From assembly GCA_963933195.1 (NCBI GenBank), contig CAWVUS010000009.1, positions 1 to 46,672 on the forward strand: a DNA stretch of 46,672 bases. The letters run 5' to 3'. Position numbers and translations under genes: made by a program. The notes below the pieces were generated by a model, which did no database searches, had not been told where the DNA came from, and was given only the letters and a program-made list of their open reading frames with translations. Position 1 is the first letter of the stretch, and every line of letters starts with the position of its first letter. This document shows, one piece after another, positions 17,090 to 27,400 of this stretch. The DNA is from UBA8437 sp963933195. Its GTDB lineage: Bacteria > Planctomycetota > Planctomycetia > Planctomycetales > Planctomycetaceae.

Positions 17090-18877
17090 TTACTTGAACA
17101 GTCCCAGCAGCAACGGGAGTTGTTTCTGGTAAAAGACCAGGCCGGCGAAGCCGAGATAGAAGACGCCGCAGAAAGAAATGCCGATGCGGGCGATCCATCC
17201 CGGGCGGAGGGCGGGGGGCAGGTAAACCAGGTTGTTGCGGAGCACGAAGAACGCGGTGAATCCCAGTCCGATGTTGTTGAGATTGGCCACGACCAGGACC
17301 ATCAGCTTGGGTTGGCCAAAGGTCTGGAACAGGAACGCTCCCAGGAAGGTCCAGCCGACGTAAATGAACAGGATCGTGTAGTAGATCTTGCGGACCTCGT
17401 GGGGTTGCATGGTCTCTCGCACCCGTCGGACTCCCGACCAGATCACATCAGTCCAGCGTCGGCTGAAGTGCTCGACGATCGACATCTGGCTGGGCAGCAG
17501 CACCAGCAATCCGATGAACAGCGTGCCGACCCAGAGCAACTGTTGCCAACCGGCCGAGAGGGCGGGGTCGTGCCGCATGCCGTCGGCGGTGATGATCGCC
17601 TGGGCGTAGTTGGGGCGGTCGGGGTCGCCAAACATGGGGGAATGTTCGGCGAACTCGATCGAGAGCAGGGCGGGCAGGGCCATGCCCATCACGCAGCCCG
17701 GTCCCCAGATCAGCACCTGGTCGGTGATGATGTATTTCCACCACCCTTTCCAGCGTTTCATGTTCTCCGGCGTCAGGGCAAAGACCTTGCCGACGTGCGA
17801 AAGAGTGATGTCTCGTCCACCGATGGCGCTGGGAATGGCGCCGACCTGGCTGCCCACCCCCCAGCCCTTGTCACGGACATAGTTGGAGTAGGTCGAGTTG
17901 CCCAGTCCTCCGCCGCCGGCGTAACCGGCAAAGGCGCCCAGCAGCGCGATCTGGCCCAGGAAGATCAGTGGCCATCCCCCGTCAGGGCCGTCATCGAAGA
18001 ACAGGTTTCCGATCGACTCGCCATCCCAGTGACCGTCCTTGTCGAGATCCTCGAACGACTCGATGTTCCCCGCGGCGTCGAGCGTGTACGGTTCGACAAC
18101 ATCGGCGTGGCCGTCCCCGTCGAAATCGATTTCATCCTGGTCGAGTTGTCCGTTGTCGTTGGAGTCCTCTGCGGCGACGACCGGGACGTTGCCGATCTTG
18201 AAGAACCCGCCAAAGACATTGCCCCATTTTTCAGCACTGACACACGTCACACCGATCACGACACAAAAGCCCAGCACAACGACGATCTTGGTGGTCATGA
18301 CCCACTGCATCGTGTTGTAGATCTTGCCCCCGATGAGAATTGGCAGGGTCACGCCGCCCAGCAGCAGGTACCCGAGCGTGTTGACCAGCACGCGGTCCTC
18401 GGGACCGGGTGGTCGGTCGAGATACAGAGCGGCGATCACCGTGGCGGCAGTCGTCGAAAGAGCCGGGATGAAGGCACCGACGCTGAGCAGGATCAGCACG
18501 CCAATCCAGAAGGTGGGGCCCGGCCGGGCTCGCATGAATCCGGTGAAGACTGGTTCACCGCAGTACAGCGCGTACCGCCCGCACTCGATGTTGTAGAAAA
18601 TCTGCCCGATGATGGCGACGGCGGCGATCCACATCAGTCCGCCGCCGTACTTCGCGGTGATCTCGGCCCCCAGCAACCACTCGCCCCCTGCCAGTTGGAC
18701 TCCGCACATCACGATTCCCGGCCCGATGAACCCGGCGAGATTCTTCATTCCCAGCCGTTTCGGTTCGGGCAGGTCGGCATCGCCCCATGCTGGCAGGCAG
18801 GTGTCGGGACGAAACCGTCCGTCACCGTCCGGCACGGTGGCATCGGAATCCGGGGTGGCCGGTTTCGACTCGTTCAT
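17090..18877 (-). CDS. Nramp-like membrane transporter with EF-hand-like calcium-binding insert
   Basis: This 595-residue polytopic protein resembles the Nramp (SLC11) divalent metal transporter superfamily over its hydrophobic segments. The first helix reads GPGIVMCGVQLAGGEWLLGA (52-71) where Nramp proteins have a DPGN metal-binding motif, so the canonical Asp and Asn are absent. The helix corresponding to TM6 (about 303-330, LGQIALLGAFAGYAGGGGLG) lacks the MPH motif. Between them, residues 238-288 hold three 12-residue loops like EF-hands: DSNDNGQLDQDE, DFDGDGHADVVE and DLDKDGHWDGES. Two have the full acidic pattern; the third has Ser at position 12. The fold is therefore supported, but the substrate is probably not the usual Mn/Fe ion. 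No Shine-Dalgarno sequence is visible. It diverges from the DUF1592 gene across 148 bases. Confidence 0.82.
   Translation of the reverse strand: MNESKPATPDSDATVPDGDGRFRPDTCLPAWGDADLPEPKRLGMKNLAGFIGPGIVMCGVQLAGGEWLLGAEITAKYGGGLMWIAAVAIIGQIFYNIECGRYALYCGEPVFTGFMRARPGPTFWIGVLILLSVGAFIPALSTTAATVIAALYLDRPPGPEDRVLVNTLGYLLLGGVTLPILIGGKIYNTMQWVMTTKIVVVLGFCVVIGVTCVSAEKWGNVFGGFFKIGNVPVVAAEDSNDNGQLDQDEIDFDGDGHADVVEPYTLDAAGNIESFEDLDKDGHWDGESIGNLFFDDGPDGGWPLIFLGQIALLGAFAGYAGGGGLGNSTYSNYVRDKGWGVGSQVGAIPSAIGGRDITLSHVGKVFALTPENMKRWKGWWKYIITDQVLIWGPGCVMGMALPALLSIEFAEHSPMFGDPDRPNYAQAIITADGMRHDPALSAGWQQLLWVGTLFIGLLVLLPSQMSIVEHFSRRWTDVIWSGVRRVRETMQPHEVRKIYYTILFIYVGWTFLGAFLFQTFGQPKLMVLVVANLNNIGLGFTAFFVLRNNLVYLPPALRPGWIARIGISFCGVFYLGFAGLVFYQKQLPLLLGLFK
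18014..18166 (-). other. EF-hand/dockerin-like triple loop within the Nramp-like gene
   Basis: These bases encode residues 238-288. Three acidic loops are visible at residues 238-249, 251-262 and 277-288, with Asp/Asn at positions 1, 3, 5 and 9 and Gly at position 6. The first two end in Glu at position 12 as in true EF-hands. The insert lies in a soluble loop before the TM6-equivalent helix. Confidence 0.75.
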
Positions 18878-18940
18878 GGTGTGCCAATTGCCAATGGCTT
18901 GCTGACCCGGCGGGCGTGTCGCGATGACGCGGAGGCCTCC

Positions 18941-18973
18941 GGGTGGGTAAGATCAATTGAGGCTATCCCACCC
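18941..18973. repeat. Short inverted repeat in the divergent intergenic region
   Basis: GGGTGGG (18941-18947) and CCCACCC (18967-18973) form a 7-base inverted repeat separated by 19 bases, between the Nramp-like gene and the DUF1592 gene. It could be an operator or leader hairpin for either gene, or chance in GC-rich sequence. No convincing -35/-10 pair was found in this 148-base region. Confidence 0.25.
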
Positions 18974-19025
18974 CGTTGGTCGTCACAAGCGGCCGGGGTA
19001 TTCGCCAGCAAGAGGCTCTCGGAAA

Positions 19026-22000
19026 ATGAAGTGGTCTACGGCCATCGCCGCGATTCTGGTGCTGATGACGTGTTGTGCCGGTGAGTCTCTTTTCGCGGCA
19101 CCGCCGGACTTCAATGCTTTGCGAAGCGAGTACTCGCGGTCGATTCTGGCCCTGGTGCGTCGGCGGTGCGTGACCTGCCATTCGGCAAAGAAAAAGAAGG
19201 GCGAACTGGACCTGGAACGGTTTGCTTCGCTGGCTTCGGTTCGCCGCGATCCGAAGGTCTGGATCAAGGTGATCGAGCAACTGGACAACGGCGAGATGCC
19301 ACCCAAGGACGCGCCGCAGTTGACACGCTCGGAGAAAACCCTGTTGCGTGGTTGGTCACGGCGGTACCTGGACGCCGAGGCGCTGGCGCGGGCGGGCGAT
19401 CCCGGACGCGTCGTGCTGCGGCGATTGAGCAATGTCGAATACACCCGCACGGTACGGGCCGTGACCGCGGTGAAGGGGTTGGATCCGGCTCGTGAATTTC
19501 CCGTGGATGGGGCGGCCGGCGAAGGGTTCACCAACACCGGTGAATCGCTGGTGATGTCGCCAGCGTTGTTGAACAAGTACCTGGATGCCGCCAAGGGCAT
19601 CGCTGCCCATGCCGTGTTGCTGCCCGACGGGTTCCGGTTCGATCCCGGGACCACTCGCCGTGACTGGAGCGATGCGTTGATGGCCCGGATCAAGGCCCGC
19701 TATGCCCGCCATGTCGGACCCGATGGTCGGGTCGATCTCTCGCGATACTTCGAGGCGACATTGAAGCACCGGCAGGAATTGGCAGCGGATCCCAGGGCAA
19801 TCGATCGGGTGGCTGCTCGCGAGACACTGAGTTCTCCTTACCTGGGGAAAATCTGGAAAGCCGTGCATGCTCCGGGGGACTCGCCGATGCTGGCCGGTTT
19901 GGCCGCGGAATGGCGGAAGGCCAAACCCGGTGATGGCGTGCGGTTGTCGGAGGCGGTCAAGCGCTGGGAGCCGCAATTGTGGACCTTCGGCACCGTTGGT
20001 CACTTCAAGCCGTGGCAGACTCGCAAGGTGTCCCACGTCGAAAGCCAGCCGTTGCGGCTGAAGCTGCCGCCGGCTGGAAAGGATGGCAGGATCGTGGTGT
20101 CCCTGGCTGCCGGAACCGCCGGGGACGGAGCCGAGGGCGACCTGGTCCATTGGCAACAGCCTCGACTGGTCAGCACCAGTCGCCCATCGATTTTTCTCCG
20201 GGATGTCCGCGCTGTCGCTTTTGGCCTGGACCGGTTGCGTCGACAGGAGTTGCCAGCCGCCGGGCGTTACCTGGCCGCGGTCACCGAGGCGGAACGGGCC
20301 AAGGGAAAAATCGATGTGCCCGCGCTGGCCCGGGCCCACAAGTTGGATCGTCACCTGTTGTTGGCCTGGTTGCAGATGACCGGAATCGATGATGGTCAGA
20401 CGGTGCGGATTGACAAGTATCTTCCCGGTGGATTTGTTGACCGCAACGGGCACGATTTTATCGACGGCTACGGAGTGCAGGAAACGCCGTCCCTGCTCAC
20501 CAATTCATCGGATCAGCAGGTCAATGTGCCCGGCACGATGGCTCCTCACAGCGTCGCCATGCATCCCTCGCCGACACTGTTCGTGGCCGCCGGTTGGCGT
20601 AGTCCGGTGGCCGGTCGGGTCAAGATCGAGGGATTCGTCCAGGACGTGCATGCGGCCTGCGGGAATGGGGTGTCCTGGAGACTGGAACTGGCCCGTGGCC
20701 GTTCGAGCCGGGTTTTGCGCAGTGGCGAGATCGACAGGGGGAAGCGACAGGCGATCCCGGCGGTGGCATCACAGTTGGTCCGGGTCGGTGACCTCCTGTC
20801 GTTGAAAGTGGGGCCCAGGGGACGGGAACACACCTGTGATCTGACCCGTGTCAACATCGTGATCACCGAATTGACCGCAAAGAAGAGGACCTGGGACCTG
20901 GAGCGGGAAGTCGCCGACACGATCAACGAGGGCAATCCACACGCGGACCGGTTTGGCAATGCGGATGTCTGGCACTTCTACCAGGAGCCGGTGGCCACGG
21001 CGTCTCAAGCCAATCTGGTCCCCGAGGGGTCGTTGCTGGCCCAGTGGCTGGAATCGACCAAGCCGGTTGAGCGGCAGGCGTTGGCCGAAAAGATCGGCCG
21101 GTTGGTGAATGGTGAACGGCCGCAACAGAAGGACTCGCCCGACGCTGTGCTCTTTGACGCCCTGGTTCGTCCGGATGGAACACTGTTGGGGTTGGTGGAT
21201 CCCGGGGCGTTGGGACAGGACGCGGCCGGGAAGCCACAGCCTGGAGACGTGGGGCCGGACCCGAAGATGTTTGGTCGGAAATTGCAGGGAGCCGAAGTGG
21301 GATCGACCGACCTGGTCGTGGCGGCTCCCAGCGTGGTGACACTGTCGTTGCCGGCTTCGGTGGCGGCGGGCCGCGAGTTGATCGTCAACGGTCGGTTGCA
21401 CAAGTCGGCGATGGGACGAGGCAGCGTGCAATTGTCGCTGGGTACAAAACCATCGGCGGTGAATCGCATGGTGGTGGGGTCACCGATCGTGGTGAGTGCC
21501 AATTCACCCGGTGCCAAACGGGTGGCCCGCGGGATCTCGGAATTCCAGGACCTGTTTCCCGCCGCGATGTGCTACTACCGGCTGGTGCCGATCGACGAGG
21601 TGATCACGCTGGTGCTGTTCCATCGTGAGGACGAGCCCTTGATGCGGCTGATGATGACCGCCGCCGAACGGAAGGCGCTGGAACGAGACTGGAAGCAGTT
21701 GCGGTTCGTCAGCCAGGACGCTCGGAAGATCCACAACACGTTTGACCTGTTCCAGGGGTTCGCCTCCCAGGTGGGACAGGTCGAAGAGTTCGAGCCACTT
21801 CGCGAGCCGATCCGGAAACGGGCCGCTGCGTTCGAGAAGCACCTGAAGGCGACCGAGCCGGTGCAGGTGGAGAAATTGCTCGACTTTGCTGAAACCGCCT
21901 GGCGTCGTCCCCTGGTCGCCGATGAACGTTCCATGCTCAAGGCCCTGTATGGACAACTCCGGGGCCAGGGACTGTCGCATGATGCGGCCTGGCGGCTGTT

Positions 22001-23141
22001 GTTGGCTCGTGTGCTGGTGTCGGCCAATTTTCTCTACAAGGTCGAGCAGCCCGGCGAGGGACAGGCGGCACGTGCGGTGAGCGACTGGGAACTGGCCAGC
22101 CGGCTGAGTTATTTCCTGTGGTCGAGCTCGCCGGATGCCTCGCTGAGACAAGTGGCTCGTTCAGGAAAGTTGCAGGACCCGCAGGTCGTGACGGCCCAGG
22201 CGATGCGCATGCTGACCGACCAGAAAATTCGTGGGTTGGCCACCGAGTTTGCGGCGCAGTGGGTGGGGATTCGTGGCTTCGATTCCCATGACGAGAAAAA
22301 CGAGAAATTGTATCCCGAGTTCGCCGGACTCCGTGGTGCGATGTACGAGGAATCGGTGCGGTTTTTCGAGCACATCTTTCGTACCGACGGACGCGTGTTG
22401 GACCTGATTGATGCGGACTACACCTTCGTCAACGCCGAACTGGCGATGTTTTACGGTTTGGCCGTGCGGAATGGAAAATCTGGCGAGAAGCGGTCGACGG
22501 GTTGGTGGCGAACTGATGGCCTGAAGAAACAGGGGCGGGGAGGCATCCTGGGGATGGCCAGCCTGCTGTCGAAGCAGTCCGGAGCGTCCCGGACCAGTCC
22601 GATCCTGCGAGGCAACTGGGTCGTCGAAACAATGCTGGGCGAGAAATTGCCCAAGCCGCCGGCCAAGGTGCCCGATTTGCCCGAAAGCGAGACCGACACC
22701 AACGGGTTGACGGTGCGTCAACTGGTTGAAAAACACCGACAGACGGCCTCCTGTGCTGTCTGCCACGACAGGATTGATCCGTTCGGTTTCGCACTGGAAT
22801 CCTTCGATGCGATCGGTCGGTCTCGACAAAAGGACCTGGCCGGTCGTCCGATCGACACCAAGGTGATCCTGAAGGACGGGACCCGGTTCAACGGAATCTC
22901 GGGGCTGAGGAATTACCTGCTGACCCGGCGGCGGGACCAGTTTGTGAGGCAGTTTTGTCGGAAACTGCTGGGCTTTGCCCTGGGACGGTCAGTCGAGTTG
23001 TCCGACGAACCGCTGCTGGATCGTATCCAGAAAGATCTCCGGGCGCACGACTATCGCCTGTCGGTGGTCGTGAAGGATATCGTGACCAGTCGTCAGTTCC
23101 GGTATCATCGGGGACTGCTGGCTACCAAGTCGGATGATTGA
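19026..23141 (+). CDS. Exported PSCyt1-DUF1587-DUF1595-DUF1592-DUF1588-DUF1585 cytochrome-like protein
   Basis: This protein of 1371 residues starts at the ATG at 19026, giving a signal peptide (residues 1-24). The in-frame start at 18957 adds a basic leader and is unlikely. CVTCH at 48-52 and MPPKD from 91 suggest a c-type haem domain. DUF1587 lies near 128-190 (LRRLSNVEYTRTVR, FPVDGAAGEGFTNTGESL). A module at 505-655 is shared with the protein at 24482-28318. DUF1595 (FAETAWRRPLVADERSM), DUF1592 (LASRLSYFLWSSSPDASLR) and DUF1588 (GILGMASLLSKQSG) follow. A second CxxCH occurs in CAVCHDRIDPFGF from 1243. DUF1585 ends the protein (FCRKLLGFALGRSVEL). The domain order is typical of planctomycetes. 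It is followed after 21 bases by its usual partner, a DUF1552 gene. The reaction is unknown. Confidence 0.94.
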   Translation: MKWSTAIAAILVLMTCCAGESLFAAPPDFNALRSEYSRSILALVRRRCVTCHSAKKKKGELDLERFASLASVRRDPKVWIKVIEQLDNGEMPPKDAPQLTRSEKTLLRGWSRRYLDAEALARAGDPGRVVLRRLSNVEYTRTVRAVTAVKGLDPAREFPVDGAAGEGFTNTGESLVMSPALLNKYLDAAKGIAAHAVLLPDGFRFDPGTTRRDWSDALMARIKARYARHVGPDGRVDLSRYFEATLKHRQELAADPRAIDRVAARETLSSPYLGKIWKAVHAPGDSPMLAGLAAEWRKAKPGDGVRLSEAVKRWEPQLWTFGTVGHFKPWQTRKVSHVESQPLRLKLPPAGKDGRIVVSLAAGTAGDGAEGDLVHWQQPRLVSTSRPSIFLRDVRAVAFGLDRLRRQELPAAGRYLAAVTEAERAKGKIDVPALARAHKLDRHLLLAWLQMTGIDDGQTVRIDKYLPGGFVDRNGHDFIDGYGVQETPSLLTNSSDQQVNVPGTMAPHSVAMHPSPTLFVAAGWRSPVAGRVKIEGFVQDVHAACGNGVSWRLELARGRSSRVLRSGEIDRGKRQAIPAVASQLVRVGDLLSLKVGPRGREHTCDLTRVNIVITELTAKKRTWDLEREVADTINEGNPHADRFGNADVWHFYQEPVATASQANLVPEGSLLAQWLESTKPVERQALAEKIGRLVNGERPQQKDSPDAVLFDALVRPDGTLLGLVDPGALGQDAAGKPQPGDVGPDPKMFGRKLQGAEVGSTDLVVAAPSVVTLSLPASVAAGRELIVNGRLHKSAMGRGSVQLSLGTKPSAVNRMVVGSPIVVSANSPGAKRVARGISEFQDLFPAAMCYYRLVPIDEVITLVLFHREDEPLMRLMMTAAERKALERDWKQLRFVSQDARKIHNTFDLFQGFASQVGQVEEFEPLREPIRKRAAAFEKHLKATEPVQVEKLLDFAETAWRRPLVADERSMLKALYGQLRGQGLSHDAAWRLLLARVLVSANFLYKVEQPGEGQAARAVSDWELASRLSYFLWSSSPDASLRQVARSGKLQDPQVVTAQAMRMLTDQKIRGLATEFAAQWVGIRGFDSHDEKNEKLYPEFAGLRGAMYEESVRFFEHIFRTDGRVLDLIDADYTFVNAELAMFYGLAVRNGKSGEKRSTGWWRTDGLKKQGRGGILGMASLLSKQSGASRTSPILRGNWVVETMLGEKLPKPPAKVPDLPESETDTNGLTVRQLVEKHRQTASCAVCHDRIDPFGFALESFDAIGRSRQKDLAGRPIDTKVILKDGTRFNGISGLRNYLLTRRRDQFVRQFCRKLLGFALGRSVELSDEPLLDRIQKDLRAHDYRLSVVVKDIVTSRQFRYHRGLLATKSDD

Positions 23142-23162
23142 GTTTCTGGAAAGGCTGGATCC

Positions 23163-24479
23163 ATGACCAGTGATGTGACTCGTGACCGTTTCACCCGTCG
23201 TGCGATGTTGCGTGGGTTGGGTGTCAGCATGGCTTTGCCGTGGATGGAATCGTTGAACGTCTGGGCCGACGAACCGCTGCCCTCGCGGGCTGGCAGCGAC
23301 GCTCCGGTCCGGTTCGCTTGCCTGTTCTCGGGAAACGGCTTCCACAAGACCGAGTGGACGGCCCAGGGGACCGGTTCCCAGATGAAACTCGGCAAGGTGC
23401 TCGAGTCGCTGGCGCCACATCGCGAGAAGATGCTGTTCATACAGGGGCTGTACAACGCCGAGGCTCTCAAGGGGAACATCCACAGTTCCCAGACCGGAAA
23501 CCTGCTCTCCGGTGCCCCGTTGGCGGCCGGCGGCACGATTCGTTCGGGAACCAGCATCGACCAGTTGATCGCGCGGAAGTATGGCAACCAGACCAAGGTG
23601 CCCAGCCTGGTGCTGGGATGCGAGAAGTCGATCGCCAGCGTTCACAAGAACTACTCGATGCTCTACAGCTCGAACATCTCATGGACCTCGCCAACGACCC
23701 CCACGCCCCTGGAACTGTATCCGGCCCTGGCGTTTGACCGGATGTTCAAGGACACCGTCCAGAAGACCGATCGCAGCGTGCTGGATGCGGTGCTGGCCGA
23801 GGCGCGCTCGTTGCGGGGAAGAATCAGCTACAGCGATCGTCGCAAGCTGGACGAGTACCTCGATTCGGTTCGGGATGTCGAGCAGCGAATCGACCGGGCG
23901 GGCCAGAATGGCAAGTTCCAGGGCTGGCGACCGACACTGACGAAGCCGAATATCCCCCGTCCCAAGGATGGGTTGCCCCAGGATGTCGATGAACACATGA
24001 GGCTGATGAGCGACATTGTGGTGCTCGGTTTCCAGACCGATACCACCCGCGTCGCCACGCTGAAGCTCAACAACGATCATTCGTCGATGCGGTTTCCGCA
24101 CCTGGGTGTCGATTACATGATCCACCACCTGCTGTCCCACAACGACACGGCAGACTGGTTGAAGGTCAACCAGTTCTTCATCGAACAACTGGCCTACATC
24201 GCCACGAAACTGGACAAGATCCAGGAGGGTGAACGGACCGCCCTGGACAACTCGATGTTGCTGTACTGTTCGAGCATGCTGACTGGCCATCACGACGCGA
24301 CCCAGTTGCCGGTTGTCGTGGTCGGCCGGGGTGGTGGGAAAATCCAGACCGGGAGAGTGCTCGATTACCGGGGAAAACCCAACCGGAAGATGTGCAGCCT
24401 GTACCTGTCCCTGCTCGAGAAGGTCGGTATCCATCGGAAGACGTTTGGTGATTCGACCGAACGCCTGGGCGAGGTGTGA
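23163..24479 (+). CDS. DUF1552 family Tat-exported protein
   Basis: This 438-residue protein has a twin-arginine type leader (TRRAMLRGLGVS at residues 11-22, ending near a WADE segment). The body matches DUF1552, a planctomycete/verrucomicrobial family usually encoded directly after DUF1592-type cytochrome genes, as here (21 bases). Visible segments are RFACLFSGNGFHKTEW, SIDQLIARKYGNQTKVPSL, YSNISW-like YSSNISWTSPTTPTPLEL, RKLDEYLDSVRDVEQRID and LLYCSSMLTGHHDATQLPVV. GGAAAGG precedes the ATG by about 9 bases. The stop codon lies a few bases before the preferred start of the next gene, so the two are probably translationally coupled. The family may be distantly related to DUF1501; function is unproven. 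Confidence 0.93.
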   Translation: MTSDVTRDRFTRRAMLRGLGVSMALPWMESLNVWADEPLPSRAGSDAPVRFACLFSGNGFHKTEWTAQGTGSQMKLGKVLESLAPHREKMLFIQGLYNAEALKGNIHSSQTGNLLSGAPLAAGGTIRSGTSIDQLIARKYGNQTKVPSLVLGCEKSIASVHKNYSMLYSSNISWTSPTTPTPLELYPALAFDRMFKDTVQKTDRSVLDAVLAEARSLRGRISYSDRRKLDEYLDSVRDVEQRIDRAGQNGKFQGWRPTLTKPNIPRPKDGLPQDVDEHMRLMSDIVVLGFQTDTTRVATLKLNNDHSSMRFPHLGVDYMIHHLLSHNDTADWLKVNQFFIEQLAYIATKLDKIQEGERTALDNSMLLYCSSMLTGHHDATQLPVVVVGRGGGKIQTGRVLDYRGKPNRKMCSLYLSLLEKVGIHRKTFGDSTERLGEV

Positions 24480-24481
24480 GC

Positions 24482-27400
24482 ATGCGGAAGGGATGGGCTG
24501 TCTGCAGATCGACCGGTATGTTCCGGGGTCGGTTGGCTGTGTGCTCTGCCGTTGGCGGTGCCATCGTGGTGTGCCTGCTGGCGGTTCCGGTCGGGGTGGC
24601 GATCGAACCCGCAGCCCTGGATCGCGAGTTGTCGGCCATTTCTCGACAGCTAAAACCGCACAAACCGGTGCCGGAAGTGACGGTGAAGCGACTGGTCGAA
24701 TTGGGCCGGGCAGCCACGGCCCAAGGCCGTGGTCGCTTGTTGCGGTGGGTGCTTGATCAACAAGCCGACACGAGCGTGGTGTGGCAACGTGTTTCGTTCG
24801 AGGGTGCGAGCCTGCAGGGGGCCAAGCTGGTCCGGCCCTCTCTGGCCGAGCGACTCGGGTCGGTGCCGTTTGCCGAGGCGTACACGTCGAAGGATTACCA
24901 GACCGGTCGTAACGTCTTCACAGCGTGGTTGCCCGGGGCCCGCCTGCGAGGTGCCCACCTGGAACGGGTGGATCTGCATGGAGCGAATCTGCAACGGGCC
25001 GACCTCAGGCAGGCGTCGTTGCGAGATGCCAACCTGGCCGGTGCGGTGCTCAATGGAGCCGATCTCAGGGGAGCCGATTTGCGCGGGGCCGATTTTCGAG
25101 GTGCCCGGCTGGTCGGAGCAAAACTGGATGGCGCTCGTCGAGACGGGGCGAGATGGCAGGGCGCGGTGCTGGCAGTGACGCGGCAGAACAGTGCGGTGGC
25201 CCGCCCGGTTGCTGGCCCGGTTGCTGGCACACCAAAGCCGAATGCGCAGGCCCTGGCATTCTTCGAGAACCGGATCCGGCCATTGCTGGTGGCCCGGTGC
25301 GTCAAGTGCCACGGTCCGAAGAAGGCCGAGGGAGGGTTGAGGCTCGATTCTCACACGGGATTGCTCCGGGGTGGTGAGGGAGGCCGTGTGGTGGTGCCGG
25401 GAAACCCGAAGAGCAGCCCGTTGCTGGCAGCAGTGCGTCGAGACGGGGAGTTGAAAATGCCTCCGGAACGGTCTCTGAGCCGCCTGGAGATTGCCGACCT
25501 GTTGCGATGGATTCGTCATGGTGCGGTGTGGCCGGAGGGGATGCTGCTCGCCGAGCCCGGTCCCGCATTGCGGGGAGGACCGATCACCGACCGAGAGCGG
25601 AAATTCTGGTCCTTCCAGCCGGTCGGTGACCCGGAGATCCCGAAAGCTGACGGTCCGGATGTGCGAAACGACATTGATCGTTTTGTCCGACGCCGTCTGC
25701 AGTTGGCCGGTCTCGAAGCGGTGCCGGAGGCGGACCGGCGAACCCTGTTGCGGCGAGCGACATTCGACCTGACGGGGCTGCCGCCGACACCCGCGGAGAC
25801 CAGGGCATTCCTGGATGATGACAAGCCCGGTTCGTTCCGGCGAGTTGTAGACCGATTGCTCGAGTCACCAGGGTATGGCGTCCGCTGGGGGCGGCACTGG
25901 CTCGACGTGGTTCGTTACGCGGACACCGCCGGCGAAACCGCCGACTTTCCCACGCCGCTCTCGTACAAGTACCGCAACTGGGTGATCGAGTCACTGAACC
26001 GCGATCTGCCCTACGACCAGTTTCTCGTGCACCAGTTGGCCGGCGACATTCTCGCCGAACTGGACAAGTCACTCGGTGATGACGACTACCGACGTCTACG
26101 GGTTGCGACCGGTTTCATCGCCATCTCGCGTCGTTTCGGATTCGATTCGGAGAAGTACCACGATCTGACGATCCAGGACACCATCGATACGCTCGGACAG
26201 GTCGTGCTGGGACTCTCGCTGGGTTGCGCACGTTGCCACGATCACAAGTACGACCCGATCAATGCCCAGGACTACTACTCGTGGTATGGCATCTTCGAGA
26301 GTACCCGTTATTCGTTTCCCGGCTCCGAGCAGAAGAAGAAACCCTACGACCTGTTTCCGGTCGTTCGTGCCGAGCGGATAGAACCATCCAGGGCCGCCTA
26401 CCAGTTGAAGATCCAGAAACTGGACAAGGAGATTCGACCGTTGGCATTGCGGCTGACGTTGATGAAGGGCGGCCTGGGGGAACGCCCGCCTTCCCGGAAG
26501 GGCGAGAAATACAAGGTGCGGATCAGCCCGTGGCGAGGTTTCCTGGCCGAACGGTTGCTGAACCAAAAAGAACAGGACCACGACAAGCACAAGGGATTCC
26601 ATGTTTGGCATCGCAACAACTTGCCGGTCGTGGGAGTCAATGTCTCCCAGGTCTTGTTGAAGGTCCCCGGTGAGGTCCCTCCCGGCAGTCTGGTGGTTCA
26701 CCCGGCTGCAAAAGATGGCGTGGGGATTGCCTGGCGGAGCCCGATCACCGGGCGGGTCCGGGTGGCTGGCCGGATCGTCGACCAGCATCGCCAATGTGGT
26801 GACAGCGTGCGGTGGCACATCGACCGGCTGGATTCTGCGGGGTTCACGCCGCTGGCTTCGGCCGGGAACACAAGAGCCGGAACGAGTCCAATCTCGGCAA
26901 AGGCGTTGGAGTCGGTGGAAGTCAAGGAGGGCGATTATCTCCAACTGGTCCTGGTCCCGCAGGTCAGTTACGGGTGCGACCTGACGCGGGTTGAACTGTC
27001 GATCCAGGAGATATCCGAGGAGCAGGATCGGGATGGGACCCCGACACGGAAATGGCAACTGGTTCCGGATGTCATTGATCGTTTTCTTCTTGGAAATCCG
27101 CATCCGGGGCGGGAGGACCTGGGCGAGGCCTGGACCTTTTTCCAGTCGCCGACGGATCGAGGTGCCGGTTGGGCCAACGGCAATGACCTGACACCGCTGG
27201 TCGTGGAGTTGGGGGGCAGCAAGCAGGAATTGGCCAGGCTGTCGGAGCGGCTGGCTCTGCTCCGACGGCAACGTGACGCGCTGAAGTTGGTTGAACCGGT
27301 TGGAATGCATTACGGGGCGATCGACAAGGAGAAGCCGGCCGACGGCAGGATCCGTCTTCGCGGTGACAAGGCGAAATTGGGAGCGGTGGTGGCGAGACGG

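Noticed and set aside
17036..19084. Plus-strand open frame of 682 codons
   Set aside because: It is antisense to the Nramp-like gene and has no hydrophobic pattern or known domain.
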